DNA of 33,518 bases, from assembly GCA_964403075.1 (NCBI GenBank), contig CAYOEV010000028.1, positions 1 through 33,518 of the forward strand, given 5' to 3'. Each line of letters begins with the position of its first letter. The first letter of the stretch is position 1. The position numbers were made by a program, and so were the translations under genes. The notes under the pieces were generated by a model that worked only from the letters and a program-made list of their open reading frames with translations, did not search any database and had not been told where the DNA came from. Of the stretch, positions 26,127 through 33,518 are shown in pieces. Source of the DNA: CAYOEV01 sp964403075 (GTDB lineage: Bacteria > Bacteroidota > Bacteroidia > Cytophagales > Cyclobacteriaceae).

Positions 26127-26647
26127 ACCATTGATTCGGCGGACCTTACCCGAAATCTTTAGCTGCTATTAATGGTCAGCCCATTACAAATGGACCGGTG
26201 CCATTTATTCATACCTGGCAATGGCATTCTGGCCGATTCGACACAAATTAATTGTAAATGTATGGATCGCAATGGCCATTGGTGTATTCAATCGAGTCAT
26301 CGGACTTCCCGCCAGGAAAACATGAGGTTATAATACCCTTTCCCTAGCTACCACTACTCGATGCAATGAAATTCCCCAATGGGAGATGCGCCTGTATTTA
26401 AAGAACCCCTTCATGTGGTATTTGACGATTTTGAAGAAAAGACATCGGCATTTGATGGCCGCATTTGTTTCAAATCCGGTAAACCTATTTGTAAACCAAC
26501 ACGTCCTCACCGGTTAAGTGTGTAGGTCGGCTCACGCCACTGATGATAACTTCTCATCTTGAAAACCAGTGTACCAAAAATTCTCTCGTTTGATAATTAA
26601 ATTTGAAGTACCTTCCCATTTTCCTCATCATTTAAGGCGTTCCAAGC
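26127..26647. other. Intergenic region before floA, possibly decayed sequence
   Basis: 521 bases without a convincing gene, unusually long for this compact segment. The best short frame is 26221-26325 (+), 34 residues with a hydrophobic middle (LIVNVWIAMAIGVFNRVIGL), but without a recognisable promoter. A consensus-like -7 element, TAAATTTG at 26598-26605, probably serves floA. Confidence 0.4.
26598..26605 (+). promoter_or_regulatory. Candidate floA -7 element
   Basis: TAAATTTG matches TAnnTTTG exactly and lies 42 bases before the floA ATG, giving a leader of about 35 bases. No clear -33 box is seen. Confidence 0.35.
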
Positions 26648-27565
26648 ATGGGAATAGAAATTGTGGTCATCATAGGATTAGCACTGGTTGGTCTCTGGTT
26701 CATCCTGGTAGTCCTTCCCATCAATCTGTGGATTACGGCCATTTTAAGTGGCGTTAGAGTGAATCTAATGGATTTGTTCTTTATGCGATTTCGTAAGGTT
26801 CCGCCAGGTCTGATTGTCAACTCGCTCATATTAGCGGTAAAAGCTGGCATTAAAGATGTAGATTCAGATAAATTAGAAACCCATTTTTTAGCCCGTGGAA
26901 ATCTCATCAATGTAATAAAAGCGTTGATAGTAGCAGATAAGGCCAATCTGAATTTAAGTTTCAAACAAGCCACAGCCATCGATCTTGCCGGTCGGAATGT
27001 GCTTGAAGCTGTTCAGATTTCCGTCACCCCTTACATGATCATTGTACCCTCAATAACTGGTGTTTGCACAGATGGCATACAGTTGTTGGCAGAGGCTAGA
27101 GTAACGGTGCGAACGAACATTAACCAACTGGTTGGCGGTGCTGGAGAAGAGACCATCAAAGCCCGTGTGGGTCAGGGGATTATTTCAAAAATCGGTGAGG
27201 CTGCGACCTACAAAGCGGTGCTTGAACGACCTGAAGATATTTCTAAGCTGGTGCTGGCAAATGGACTTGATGCAGGCACTGCCTACGAAATATTATCTAT
27301 TGACATTGCCGACATCAACATCGGGCAAAATATTGGTGCGAAACTTCAGACAGATCAGGCCGCAGCGGATTTGGATATTGCCAATGCTAAAGCAGAAGAA
27401 CGCCGTGCCATGGCCGTCGCCCACGCGCAGGAGATGACCGCTGCCGTTCAACAGGCCAGGGCCATGGTCATTGATGCAGAAAAAGAAATTCCGATTGCTG
27501 TAGCTGCTGCCTTTAAGAAGGGACAGTATTTCAAAGGCTATAAAGGTTTCCGATCGGGTGGATAA
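26648..27565 (+). CDS. floA: Flotillin-like protein FloA
   Basis: A 305-residue protein with one N-terminal hydrophobic segment (IEIVVIIGLALVGLWFILVVLPINLWI) that inserts as a hairpin into the inner leaflet, an SPFH-type domain (~60-230) and a helical Ala/Glu-rich flotillin region (LQTDQAAADLDIANAKAEERRAMAVA). The stretch VNLMDLFFMRFRKVPPGLIVNSLI is characteristic of the FloA/YqfA family rather than eukaryotic flotillins. FloA oligomers organise functional membrane microdomains and affect membrane fluidity in Bacillus. It is slightly shorter than B. subtilis FloA (331). In Firmicutes it often sits with an NfeD-type gene; none is adjacent here, where it appears monocistronic. Confidence 0.95.
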   Translation: MGIEIVVIIGLALVGLWFILVVLPINLWITAILSGVRVNLMDLFFMRFRKVPPGLIVNSLILAVKAGIKDVDSDKLETHFLARGNLINVIKALIVADKANLNLSFKQATAIDLAGRNVLEAVQISVTPYMIIVPSITGVCTDGIQLLAEARVTVRTNINQLVGGAGEETIKARVGQGIISKIGEAATYKAVLERPEDISKLVLANGLDAGTAYEILSIDIADINIGQNIGAKLQTDQAAADLDIANAKAEERRAMAVAHAQEMTAAVQQARAMVIDAEKEIPIAVAAAFKKGQYFKGYKGFRSGG

Positions 27566-28040
27566 TTAGAAGTAACGACCCTGATGGGCCTCGGCGTAAG
27601 CCCGATGGGTATATGTATGTTCATGCCAACTTTTTCTTTTATCTACAGTTTGTCTTGCAGATGTCAGCGTGATGCGCGTGGTAATCATTGCAAAGTATAG
27701 GTCGATTACAAAAATTTTATTAGCGTGTTCAGTCGCAATACTTGCGGTATCGTCCAAACCAAATTCAGAAAGACACCTGGTTCAGACTGTCCTTTGACTG
27801 TGTTTCGTCTATCCAAATCTTAAGTCGGGTGAATAAACCATCCCTTTCGTAATGTTTCTGTCGCGGAAAGTTTCCTTCCGTGTTCGTGTGGTCAATATCA
27901 ACAACCATTGGACATGATAAAAATATCTAGTTTATCCTTTTGTAGACATCCTTAATGATCTCTGCCTTTTCAATTGTTATTACCAACTTGCGATAAGCAA
28001 ATGTCCCCATTGCACGTGTTGAATATTAACTTATAAATTC
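27566..28040. other. Intergenic region between floA and the thioredoxin-fold lipoprotein gene
   Basis: 475 bases with no frame that looks like a real protein, no strong terminator hairpin after floA and no repeat that I can identify. It must contain the promoter of the downstream gene, but I could not pick a consensus TAnnTTTG element in the last 150 bases. Confidence 0.45.
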
Positions 28041-30182
28041 ATGCCATTAAAAAAGAATGTATTCGCAGTCATGGTGTTACAGTCCCTCCTAATTACAAGT
28101 TGTGCCCAAAACAACAAGCAAACCAACAGTCGAAACACGCCAATGAACAACTTAGCGGAGGCCAAGAGTCCCTACTTACGCCAACATGCCGACAACCCGG
28201 TCAACTGGCAGGAATGGGGTCCTGATGCACTGAAGCAGGCCAAAGATGAAAATAAACCTTTATTAATCAGCATTGGCTATGCTGCCTGTCACTGGTGTCA
28301 TGTGATGGAACACGAATCTTTTATGGATAGCAGTGTGGCCAATCTCATGAATGAAAAATTTATACCTATCAAGATCGATCGGGAAGAGCGACCCGACATT
28401 GACCAGATTTACATGAATGCCGTACAACTGCTCACAGGTCGCGGGGGCTGGCCCCTAAACGCTTTTGCCTTACCAGATGGCCGACCGTTCTATGCCGGAA
28501 CATACTATCCAAAAGAGCAATGGAAGCAAGTACTGGCGCAGATGTCCGATGTGTACTTACACGAATATGAAAAGGTAGAACAGCAAGCCCATCAATTAAC
28601 ACAAAACATAAAACGACAGGAAGTGATTACTGTTCCGGGAGACAGCACCCTGGCATTCTCCGAGACCACCTATGCCGGTATATATAAGAACAGCTCTACA
28701 GACAGGGTCGGTTGGCGAGACATGATTGATTTTCAAAAAGGTGGGTATAAACGTGCGCCAAAATTTCCCTTGCCCATTGGTTGGGAGTTCCTGTTGCAAT
28801 ACCAATACCTGACCGGCAATGAAGAAGCCCTGCAGGCGGTAAAGGTGACACTTGACAAAATGGCCAAAGGTGGTATTTATGATCAGCTTGGTGGAGGCTT
28901 TGCGCGTTATTCCACTGATGCCGAATGGTTTGTCCCACACTTTGAAAAAATGCTGTACGACAATGGTCAGCTCATCAGCCTCTATGCACATGCGTATAAA
29001 GTAACAAAACAAGAAACTTATGCCAAGGTGATCCGGGAAACCCTCCAATTTATCGACAGAGAAATGACGGACCCTAAAGGAGGATTTTATTCTTCTTTGA
29101 ATGCAGACAGTGAAGGAGAAGAAGGTAAATTCTATGTCTGGACTCAGAACGAAATAAATAAAATACTGGGTGAAAAGAACGCCAGGCTTATTTCCGATTA
29201 TTACCAGTTGAAAAAATCTGGCAATTGGGAACACAATAAAAATATCCTTTACCGGAAAGAAAACTTAAAGGAATTTACCAAAGACCACCAACTCACCGTT
29301 GCGCAGTGGGAACAGTCACTTGCTAAGGCTAAAGCCCGGCTGCTGTTAGAACGGGATAAACGCATCCGACCGTCTACAGATAACAAAATACTCACCAGCT
29401 GGAATGCACTCATGCTGAAAGGCTATGTTGACGCCTATTTGGCCCTTGGCAATAAGGAATACCTAAAATCAGCCATCAGAAATGCCCAATTTTTAGAAGA
29501 AAATATGGTTCGTGACAATGGTCGATTGTGGAGAAACTATAAAGACGGCGAAGCGGCAATTGAGGCGTTTTTAGACGACTATGCATTACTGGCCGATGCT
29601 TACATCCTTCTTTATCAGGCCACTTTCGATGCGCACTGGCTGAATCAAGCGAGAACCGTCACAGATTACGCCATCGCACACTTCAGGGATGATGCAAGCG
29701 GTATGTTTTATTATACTTCTGATCAATCGGAAACGCTCATCGCCCGAAAGATGGAAATTAGCGACAATGTAATTCCAGCCTCAAACTCGGTGATGGCCCA
29801 TGTGTTGTACAAATTGGGCGAATATTACTACCACAAGCCCTACATCAACATGAGCAAAACCATGTTAAACCACGTGTCGGAAGAAGTCACGCGGGGCGGG
29901 CCATACCATGCCAATTGGGCAATGCTTATGGGCTTAATGACTCATAAGCCTTTTGAAGTTGCCATTATGGGTGCCCAGGCCATACAGAAAAATCAAGCCA
30001 TTCAGAAGTCGTATCTTCCTACCTCATTATTTATGGGAGGCCAGGTGGAAAATTTGCCATTGCTCAAAAACAAGCGGTCAGAAAACCAAACGTTGATCTA
30101 TGTCTGCCGGAATAAAGCTTGTAAACGCCCGACAGCCGAGGTCTCCGCAGCCCTTGGACAAATCGCGGATGAGCACGAATAA
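28041..30182 (+). CDS. Thioredoxin-domain (DUF255/YyaL-type) protein, predicted lipoprotein
   Basis: A 713-residue protein. An N-terminal signal peptide ends in a lipobox (LITSC, Cys21), predicting a periplasmic lipoprotein; most YyaL-like proteins start about 35 residues later, at the equivalent of Met35 (28143), and lack this leader. The thioredoxin-like domain begins at SPYLRQHADNPVNW and holds the CHWC motif (Cys83, Cys86) in GYAACHWCHVMEHESF, followed by KIDREERPDIDQIYM and GGWPLNAF. The remainder is an (alpha/alpha)6-barrel of the N-acylglucosamine-2-epimerase/glycosidase type with GGIYDQLGGGFARYSTD, VPHFEKMLYDNGQL and SLNADSEGEEGKFYVW. The family includes human SPATA20; its biochemical role is unknown. 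A redox or sugar-processing function in the envelope is inference. Confidence 0.92.
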   Translation: MPLKKNVFAVMVLQSLLITSCAQNNKQTNSRNTPMNNLAEAKSPYLRQHADNPVNWQEWGPDALKQAKDENKPLLISIGYAACHWCHVMEHESFMDSSVANLMNEKFIPIKIDREERPDIDQIYMNAVQLLTGRGGWPLNAFALPDGRPFYAGTYYPKEQWKQVLAQMSDVYLHEYEKVEQQAHQLTQNIKRQEVITVPGDSTLAFSETTYAGIYKNSSTDRVGWRDMIDFQKGGYKRAPKFPLPIGWEFLLQYQYLTGNEEALQAVKVTLDKMAKGGIYDQLGGGFARYSTDAEWFVPHFEKMLYDNGQLISLYAHAYKVTKQETYAKVIRETLQFIDREMTDPKGGFYSSLNADSEGEEGKFYVWTQNEINKILGEKNARLISDYYQLKKSGNWEHNKNILYRKENLKEFTKDHQLTVAQWEQSLAKAKARLLLERDKRIRPSTDNKILTSWNALMLKGYVDAYLALGNKEYLKSAIRNAQFLEENMVRDNGRLWRNYKDGEAAIEAFLDDYALLADAYILLYQATFDAHWLNQARTVTDYAIAHFRDDASGMFYYTSDQSETLIARKMEISDNVIPASNSVMAHVLYKLGEYYYHKPYINMSKTMLNHVSEEVTRGGPYHANWAMLMGLMTHKPFEVAIMGAQAIQKNQAIQKSYLPTSLFMGGQVENLPLLKNKRSENQTLIYVCRNKACKRPTAEVSAALGQIADEHE

Positions 30183-30303
30183 ATTGAAAGAAGAATGAAG
30201 CGAAGCCTCAAAGATTTCCAGATCACTAACTTCAAAAGCTACACGCGAACCCTCATCAGATCAACTTTTTGAAAGTCGCTGAGCCATAAAGCGTCTCCAC
30301 CTT

Positions 30304-30316
30304 GCCTGCGGCAGGC
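30304..30316. repeat. Short extragenic palindrome
   Basis: GCCTGC and GCAGGC flank a single G, forming a GC-rich palindrome in an otherwise moderate-GC intergenic region. It is the type of core found in REP-like elements; only one copy is in this window. Confidence 0.35.
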
Positions 30317-30409
30317 CCATGACAATGTCCACAGTGAAGCATACTTTGCAATGAAGAATCTACCTACTAAACACCTATCTCAAGCGCCGGTCGTTTTCTA
30401 AGGGCTACT

Positions 30410-30417
30410 TACCTTTG
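30410..30417 (+). promoter_or_regulatory. Candidate -7 element for the copper ATPase gene
   Basis: TACCTTTG fits TAnnTTTG. The distance of about 180 bases to the chosen start leaves room for a long leader. The -33 region is not convincing. Confidence 0.25.
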
Positions 30418-30597
30418 ATTATGTCATCGGCCTATTTATTAGGCATACCGGGCGTGCGATCAATCAGAAATTCGTCCATTCTTGTATTTTTCCGGAGATA
30501 CCACATGGGCTCATAAAATGTGTTTCACCATTAGGCGAAGGGGTACCCATCCCCCATGGACAGACCGGGACAAAAGCCCCACGAAATAACAATATAC

Positions 30598-33084
30598 ATG
30601 GAGCGTAAATATAAAATTAGTGGCATGACTTGTAATGGCTGTAGGGACCATGTACAGGAAAAACTACTAAAAATGGAAGGGGTAGTTCATGTTACAGTTA
30701 ATTTGGAGAGAGGTGAAGCAACTGTAGAAATGGATTCCCACCCTGCCATTGAAACAATGCAAACAACTTTTGATGATGCGATCTACGCCATCCACCTGCT
30801 AGGCAGTCAACCCGATGTGCAAAATCTGACACCCAAGCCCTTGCCTGGCGGCACTGGCATTTGGTACTGTCCCATGCATTGCGAAGGTGAGAAGGTCTAC
30901 AGTCAGCCTGGCGATTGTCCGGTTTGCGGGATGGATTTAGTGGAAGAAGCCCAACTTCAACCAACAGATCAACATTATACCTGCCCCATGCACCCAGAGG
31001 TAATTAGCGGTGAACAAGGTGCTTGTCCTGAATGTGGTATGGCACTGATTCCAGTGGAAGTAGACGAATCAGCAGAAAACAAAACCTACAAAACCTTATT
31101 ATCGAAATTTTGGATAGCGGGCATTTTCACGGTACCCATTTTTTTAATTGCAATGTCTGAAATGCTCCCGGAAAATCCCCTCCTCTCCGTGGCCGCATGG
31201 AAATATTGGGGATGGGTACAACTCACTCTTTCCATTCCAGTGGTGTTTTATGCAACATGGATGTTTTTCAAACGTGCGTACAGTTCCATCATCCGTAGAA
31301 GTCCCAACATGTTCACACTTATTGGCATTGGTGCAGGTGTAGCGTGGCTATTCAGTTTAATCGGTCTTCTGTTCCCTGAAATATTCCCAGATCAGTTTAA
31401 ATCCGGAGAGGAAACAGTAAATCTTTATTTTGAGGCCGCAACGGTCATTTTGACATTGGTACTTTTAGGGCAGCTATTGGAAGCAAGGGCACATGGCAAA
31501 ACCAACCGTGCGATCAAAGAGCTTCTCAAATTAGCTCCCAATACTGCCACGCTATTGATAAATGGATTTGAATCCAAAGTAAAAATCGAGGACATTAAAG
31601 TCGGCGACCTACTTCGGGTCAAGCCCGGTGAAAAGATCCCTGTGGATGGCACTATACATGAAGGAAAAAGCACCATAGATGAATCAATGATAAATGGTGA
31701 ACCCATTCCTGTGGTGAAATCTGAAGGTGAGCAAGTGACCTCAGGCACCATCAACGGACAAAATTCTTTTGTGATGAAGGCCGAGAAAGTCGGTGCTGAT
31801 ACGCTTTTGTCACAGATCATCGCCATGGTCAATCATGCGAGTCGAAGCAGGGCGCCCATTCAAAATCTGGCAGATAAAATATCAGGATACTTTGTGCCTA
31901 TTGTGATTGGCGTTTCCATCCTCACGTTTGTTCTCTGGATGATATGGGGACCAGCACCCAAATTGGTTTATGCTTTTGTAAATGCCATAGCCGTACTGAT
32001 TATTGCCTGCCCCTGTGCGTTAGGGCTGGCCACACCAATGTCGGTGATGGTGGGTGTGGGCAAAGGAGCTAAAATGGGTGTACTCATTAAAAATGCCGCA
32101 TCGCTCGAAAAAATGAATAAAATAGATGTGTTGATTATTGATAAAACCGGAACAATTACCGAAGGCCGGCCTTCCGTTGAGCATATAATCTTAGCCAGTG
32201 GTTATCAGTTAGATCGTATCATTGAGGTGGTGGCATCCGTCAATCAACAAAGTGAACATCCGTTGGCTGCCTCCATGGTTCGTTATGCCAAAGAGAAGGG
32301 TATCACACCGCTACCCATTACTCATTTTGAGTCCATCACGGGTAAAGGTGTAAAGGGGATCATCAATGGACAGGTGGTCATCATTGGTAATGAAAAATTA
32401 CTAGTGGTAGAAAATATCGCGATGGATCCGACACTTTTGAAGCAAGCGAAAAAAGAACAAACCAAGGGGAAAACAGTATCATTTGTAGCAATTGATGAAA
32501 TACTTGTGGGATTTGTGGTCATCACTGACGCCGTTAAACCAACGAGTAAGCAAGCCATTATTGACTTGCAATCAAAGGGTATTGACGTGGTCATGATGAC
32601 CGGTGACCATGCCCTGACAGCCAACGCTGTAGCCAATGCATTACACCTGGATGACTTTCAGGCAGACTGCCTGCCCGAAGACAAGCTCAACAGGGTAAAA
32701 TCACTTCAGTCAACCGGAAAAAACGTAGCGATGGCTGGTGATGGCATCAACGACGCTCCTGCACTGGCCCTGGCTGACGTGGGCATTGCGATGGGCACCG
32801 GTACTGATGTGGCCATCGAAAGCGCGGCAATTACTTTGGTCAAAGGTGACTTACAGGGAATAGTCAAAGCTTATGGTTTAAGCCATCAGGTAATGAAAAA
32901 CATTAAACAAAACTTATTCTTTGCATTGCTCTACAATACGCTGGGCATTCCAATGGCAGCGGGTGCCCTCTTTCCATTTTTTGGTATTTTACTTTCGCCC
33001 ATGCTGGCCGCACTGGCCATGAGCTTCAGTTCTGTATCGGTGATATCGAATGCCCTGCGACTAAGGACACAAACAATTAATTAA
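30598..33084 (+). CDS. Copper-type P1B ATPase with HMA and two heavy-metal-binding modules
   Basis: About 828 residues from the ATG at 30598; the frame extends to an ATG at 30556, but the extra 14 residues (MDRPGQKPHEITIY) precede the normal HMA start, so the shorter form is preferred. Order: an HMA domain with GMTCNGC (Cys12, Cys15), two His/Cys heavy-metal-binding modules (YCPMHCEGEKVY...CPVCGM, ~90-112; YTCPMHPEV...CPECGM, ~127-148), then the ATPase core. The core has the membrane CPC motif (ACPCALGLATP, ~470), the phosphorylation site DKTGTITEG (~514), the SEHPLAASM nucleotide-binding HP motif, TGDH and GDGINDAP (~714). CPC plus the HP motif mark a Cu+ (or Ag+) exporter of the CopA group; divalent metals are less likely. 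No copper regulator or chaperone gene is adjacent. Confidence 0.93.
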   Translation: MERKYKISGMTCNGCRDHVQEKLLKMEGVVHVTVNLERGEATVEMDSHPAIETMQTTFDDAIYAIHLLGSQPDVQNLTPKPLPGGTGIWYCPMHCEGEKVYSQPGDCPVCGMDLVEEAQLQPTDQHYTCPMHPEVISGEQGACPECGMALIPVEVDESAENKTYKTLLSKFWIAGIFTVPIFLIAMSEMLPENPLLSVAAWKYWGWVQLTLSIPVVFYATWMFFKRAYSSIIRRSPNMFTLIGIGAGVAWLFSLIGLLFPEIFPDQFKSGEETVNLYFEAATVILTLVLLGQLLEARAHGKTNRAIKELLKLAPNTATLLINGFESKVKIEDIKVGDLLRVKPGEKIPVDGTIHEGKSTIDESMINGEPIPVVKSEGEQVTSGTINGQNSFVMKAEKVGADTLLSQIIAMVNHASRSRAPIQNLADKISGYFVPIVIGVSILTFVLWMIWGPAPKLVYAFVNAIAVLIIACPCALGLATPMSVMVGVGKGAKMGVLIKNAASLEKMNKIDVLIIDKTGTITEGRPSVEHIILASGYQLDRIIEVVASVNQQSEHPLAASMVRYAKEKGITPLPITHFESITGKGVKGIINGQVVIIGNEKLLVVENIAMDPTLLKQAKKEQTKGKTVSFVAIDEILVGFVVITDAVKPTSKQAIIDLQSKGIDVVMMTGDHALTANAVANALHLDDFQADCLPEDKLNRVKSLQSTGKNVAMAGDGINDAPALALADVGIAMGTGTDVAIESAAITLVKGDLQGIVKAYGLSHQVMKNIKQNLFFALLYNTLGIPMAAGALFPFFGILLSPMLAALAMSFSSVSVISNALRLRTQTIN

Positions 33085-33173
33085 CAGGAAAACACGGAAT
33101 GGATTTTATGACCTCTCAACGAGCGGCACAACTAATCTGATTCTTAAATGGAAAAAGCCCCACGGTAATACAC

Positions 33174-33200
33174 AAGTTGGAAAAATCCTTTCTCCAACTT
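33174..33200. repeat. Inverted repeat downstream of the copper ATPase
   Basis: AAGTTGGA (33174-33181) and TCCAACTT (33193-33200) form an 8-bp stem around an 11-base loop. No T-run follows on either strand, so it is a weak candidate for a terminator. Confidence 0.3.
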
Positions 33201-33229
33201 CATAGGTTCCAAATGGCTTCCGCGGTGAG

Positions 33230-33277
33230 GACAGGCGCACACTTCGACAGGCGCACACTTCGACATGCTCAGTGGGG
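33230..33277. repeat. Tandem 16-bp repeat with REP-like sequence
   Basis: GACAGGCGCACACTTC occurs twice in immediate tandem (33230-33245, 33246-33261) and is followed by GACATGCTCAGTGGGG. The stretch CACTTCGACATGCTCAGTG resembles the dispersed TTCGACA(A/G)GCTCAG-type repeats seen between genes in many bacterial genomes. It lies directly against the broken CHC2 gene. Confidence 0.6.
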
Positions 33278-33447
33278 CAGTTGGTAGAGAAGTATTAGCA
33301 GCTTTGGATTTTGTAGTACACCTGCAGGCTGGGGGTCTTGTCCGGATGGAAGGGGCAGTTTAGCCGCAGGTGCTTGTCGGGTTTCAGGCCATAGTGGTCG
33401 AGGACCTGGGATAGGGTGAGCTGCTGTTTGATGTCTGATATCTCCAT
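33270..33447 (-). pseudogene. Broken CHC2 zinc-finger (primase-like) gene, 5' remnant
   Basis: From the ATG at 33447 the protein reads MEISDIKQQLTLSQVLDHYG, then LKPDKHLRLNCPFHPDKTPS and LQVYYKIQSC before a TAA at 33295-33297. This is the N-terminal part of the CHC2 zinc-finger family related to DnaG primase, with CPFHPDKTPS as the Cys-x2-His knuckle. In complete relatives, as I recall them, the next residues are of the form YCFSSNCKTHG. Here the frame continues past the stop as YFSTNCPT, so the homology appears to run through a nonsense codon and to end where the tandem/REP-like repeat begins. The zinc finger's second half, any Toprim domain and the rest are missing. Such genes are common in Bacteroidota and often multicopy or on mobile elements. 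It is probably non-functional. Confidence 0.7.
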
Positions 33448-33518
33448 TGAAGAAAACAGTTTGATTTTATTTTTCAAGACTTATCATTCACAATTTTAAA
33501 CCATCAATCTGATTGAAG

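Larger units (their letters stand above)
30183..30597. other. Intergenic region upstream of the copper ATPase
   Basis: About 415 bases without a gene. It includes a small perfect inverted repeat, GCCTGC-G-GCAGGC (30304-30316), similar to short extragenic palindromes, and a TACCTTTG (30410-30417) matching TAnnTTTG that may serve the ATPase gene through a leader of ~170 bases. Confidence 0.45.

Noticed and set aside
1..33518. CRISPR array, prophage, integrase or toxin-antitoxin pair
   Set aside because: No regularly spaced repeats, no structural phage genes, no recombinase and no typical toxin or antitoxin sequences were seen on either strand.

Overview
The window looks like a chromosomal segment of a member of the Bacteroidota, perhaps a Cytophagales-like aerobic lineage (the order is a guess). 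Supporting signs are a surface protein with SprB-type repeats ending in a type IX secretion sorting domain ("YPNPT" motif), a Porin_10-type outer-membrane barrel, few Shine-Dalgarno sequences, several matches to the Bacteroidota -7 promoter motif TAnnTTTG, and a MiaE-type tRNA hydroxylase. Nothing suggests a phage or plasmid. Most of the window is core-genome housekeeping, with one large accessory-looking surface operon.

Layout. At 1-50 is the 5' part of a minus-strand tRNA with a CAT anticodon. At 536-1528 are two small minus-strand genes, a HAD-like protein followed by a DUF1905/YdeI-type protein. At 1637-14307 four minus-strand genes lie head to tail with a 4-nt gap, a 4-nt overlap and a 1-nt overlap. 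They encode a fibronectin type III protein, a 1509-residue SprB-repeat protein with a type IX sorting tail, a 565-residue outer-membrane barrel, and an unrecognised exported protein of about 1464 residues. This is the most interesting part of the window. It reads as one transcriptional unit that builds a surface structure, but its function is unknown to me.

At 14605-18502 are a SnoaL-like protein, a 35-residue membrane peptide too short for routine calling, a GNAT-nitrilase fusion, an RRM RNA-binding protein and a membrane fatty-acid desaturase. At 18574-22045 (minus) lies lpxK-porin-miaE. It diverges from nif3-like/zinc-ribbon (plus, 22058-23947) with only 12 nt between the two start codons. 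At 24050-25546 (minus) accA is followed by a PlsC-like acyltransferase. Then come a small four-helix membrane protein, floA, a thioredoxin-fold/YyaL-type lipoprotein and a copper-type P1B ATPase with three N-terminal metal-binding modules. The window ends in a decayed CHC2 zinc-finger gene next to a short tandem repeat and a REP-like sequence.

Much of the core content serves the envelope: lipid A phosphorylation (LpxK), fatty-acid initiation (AccA), phospholipid acylation (PlsC-like), desaturation, membrane microdomains (FloA) and outer-membrane proteins. Start codons were revised where the longest frame began at TTG or ran into a neighbouring gene; the choices are explained per entry.
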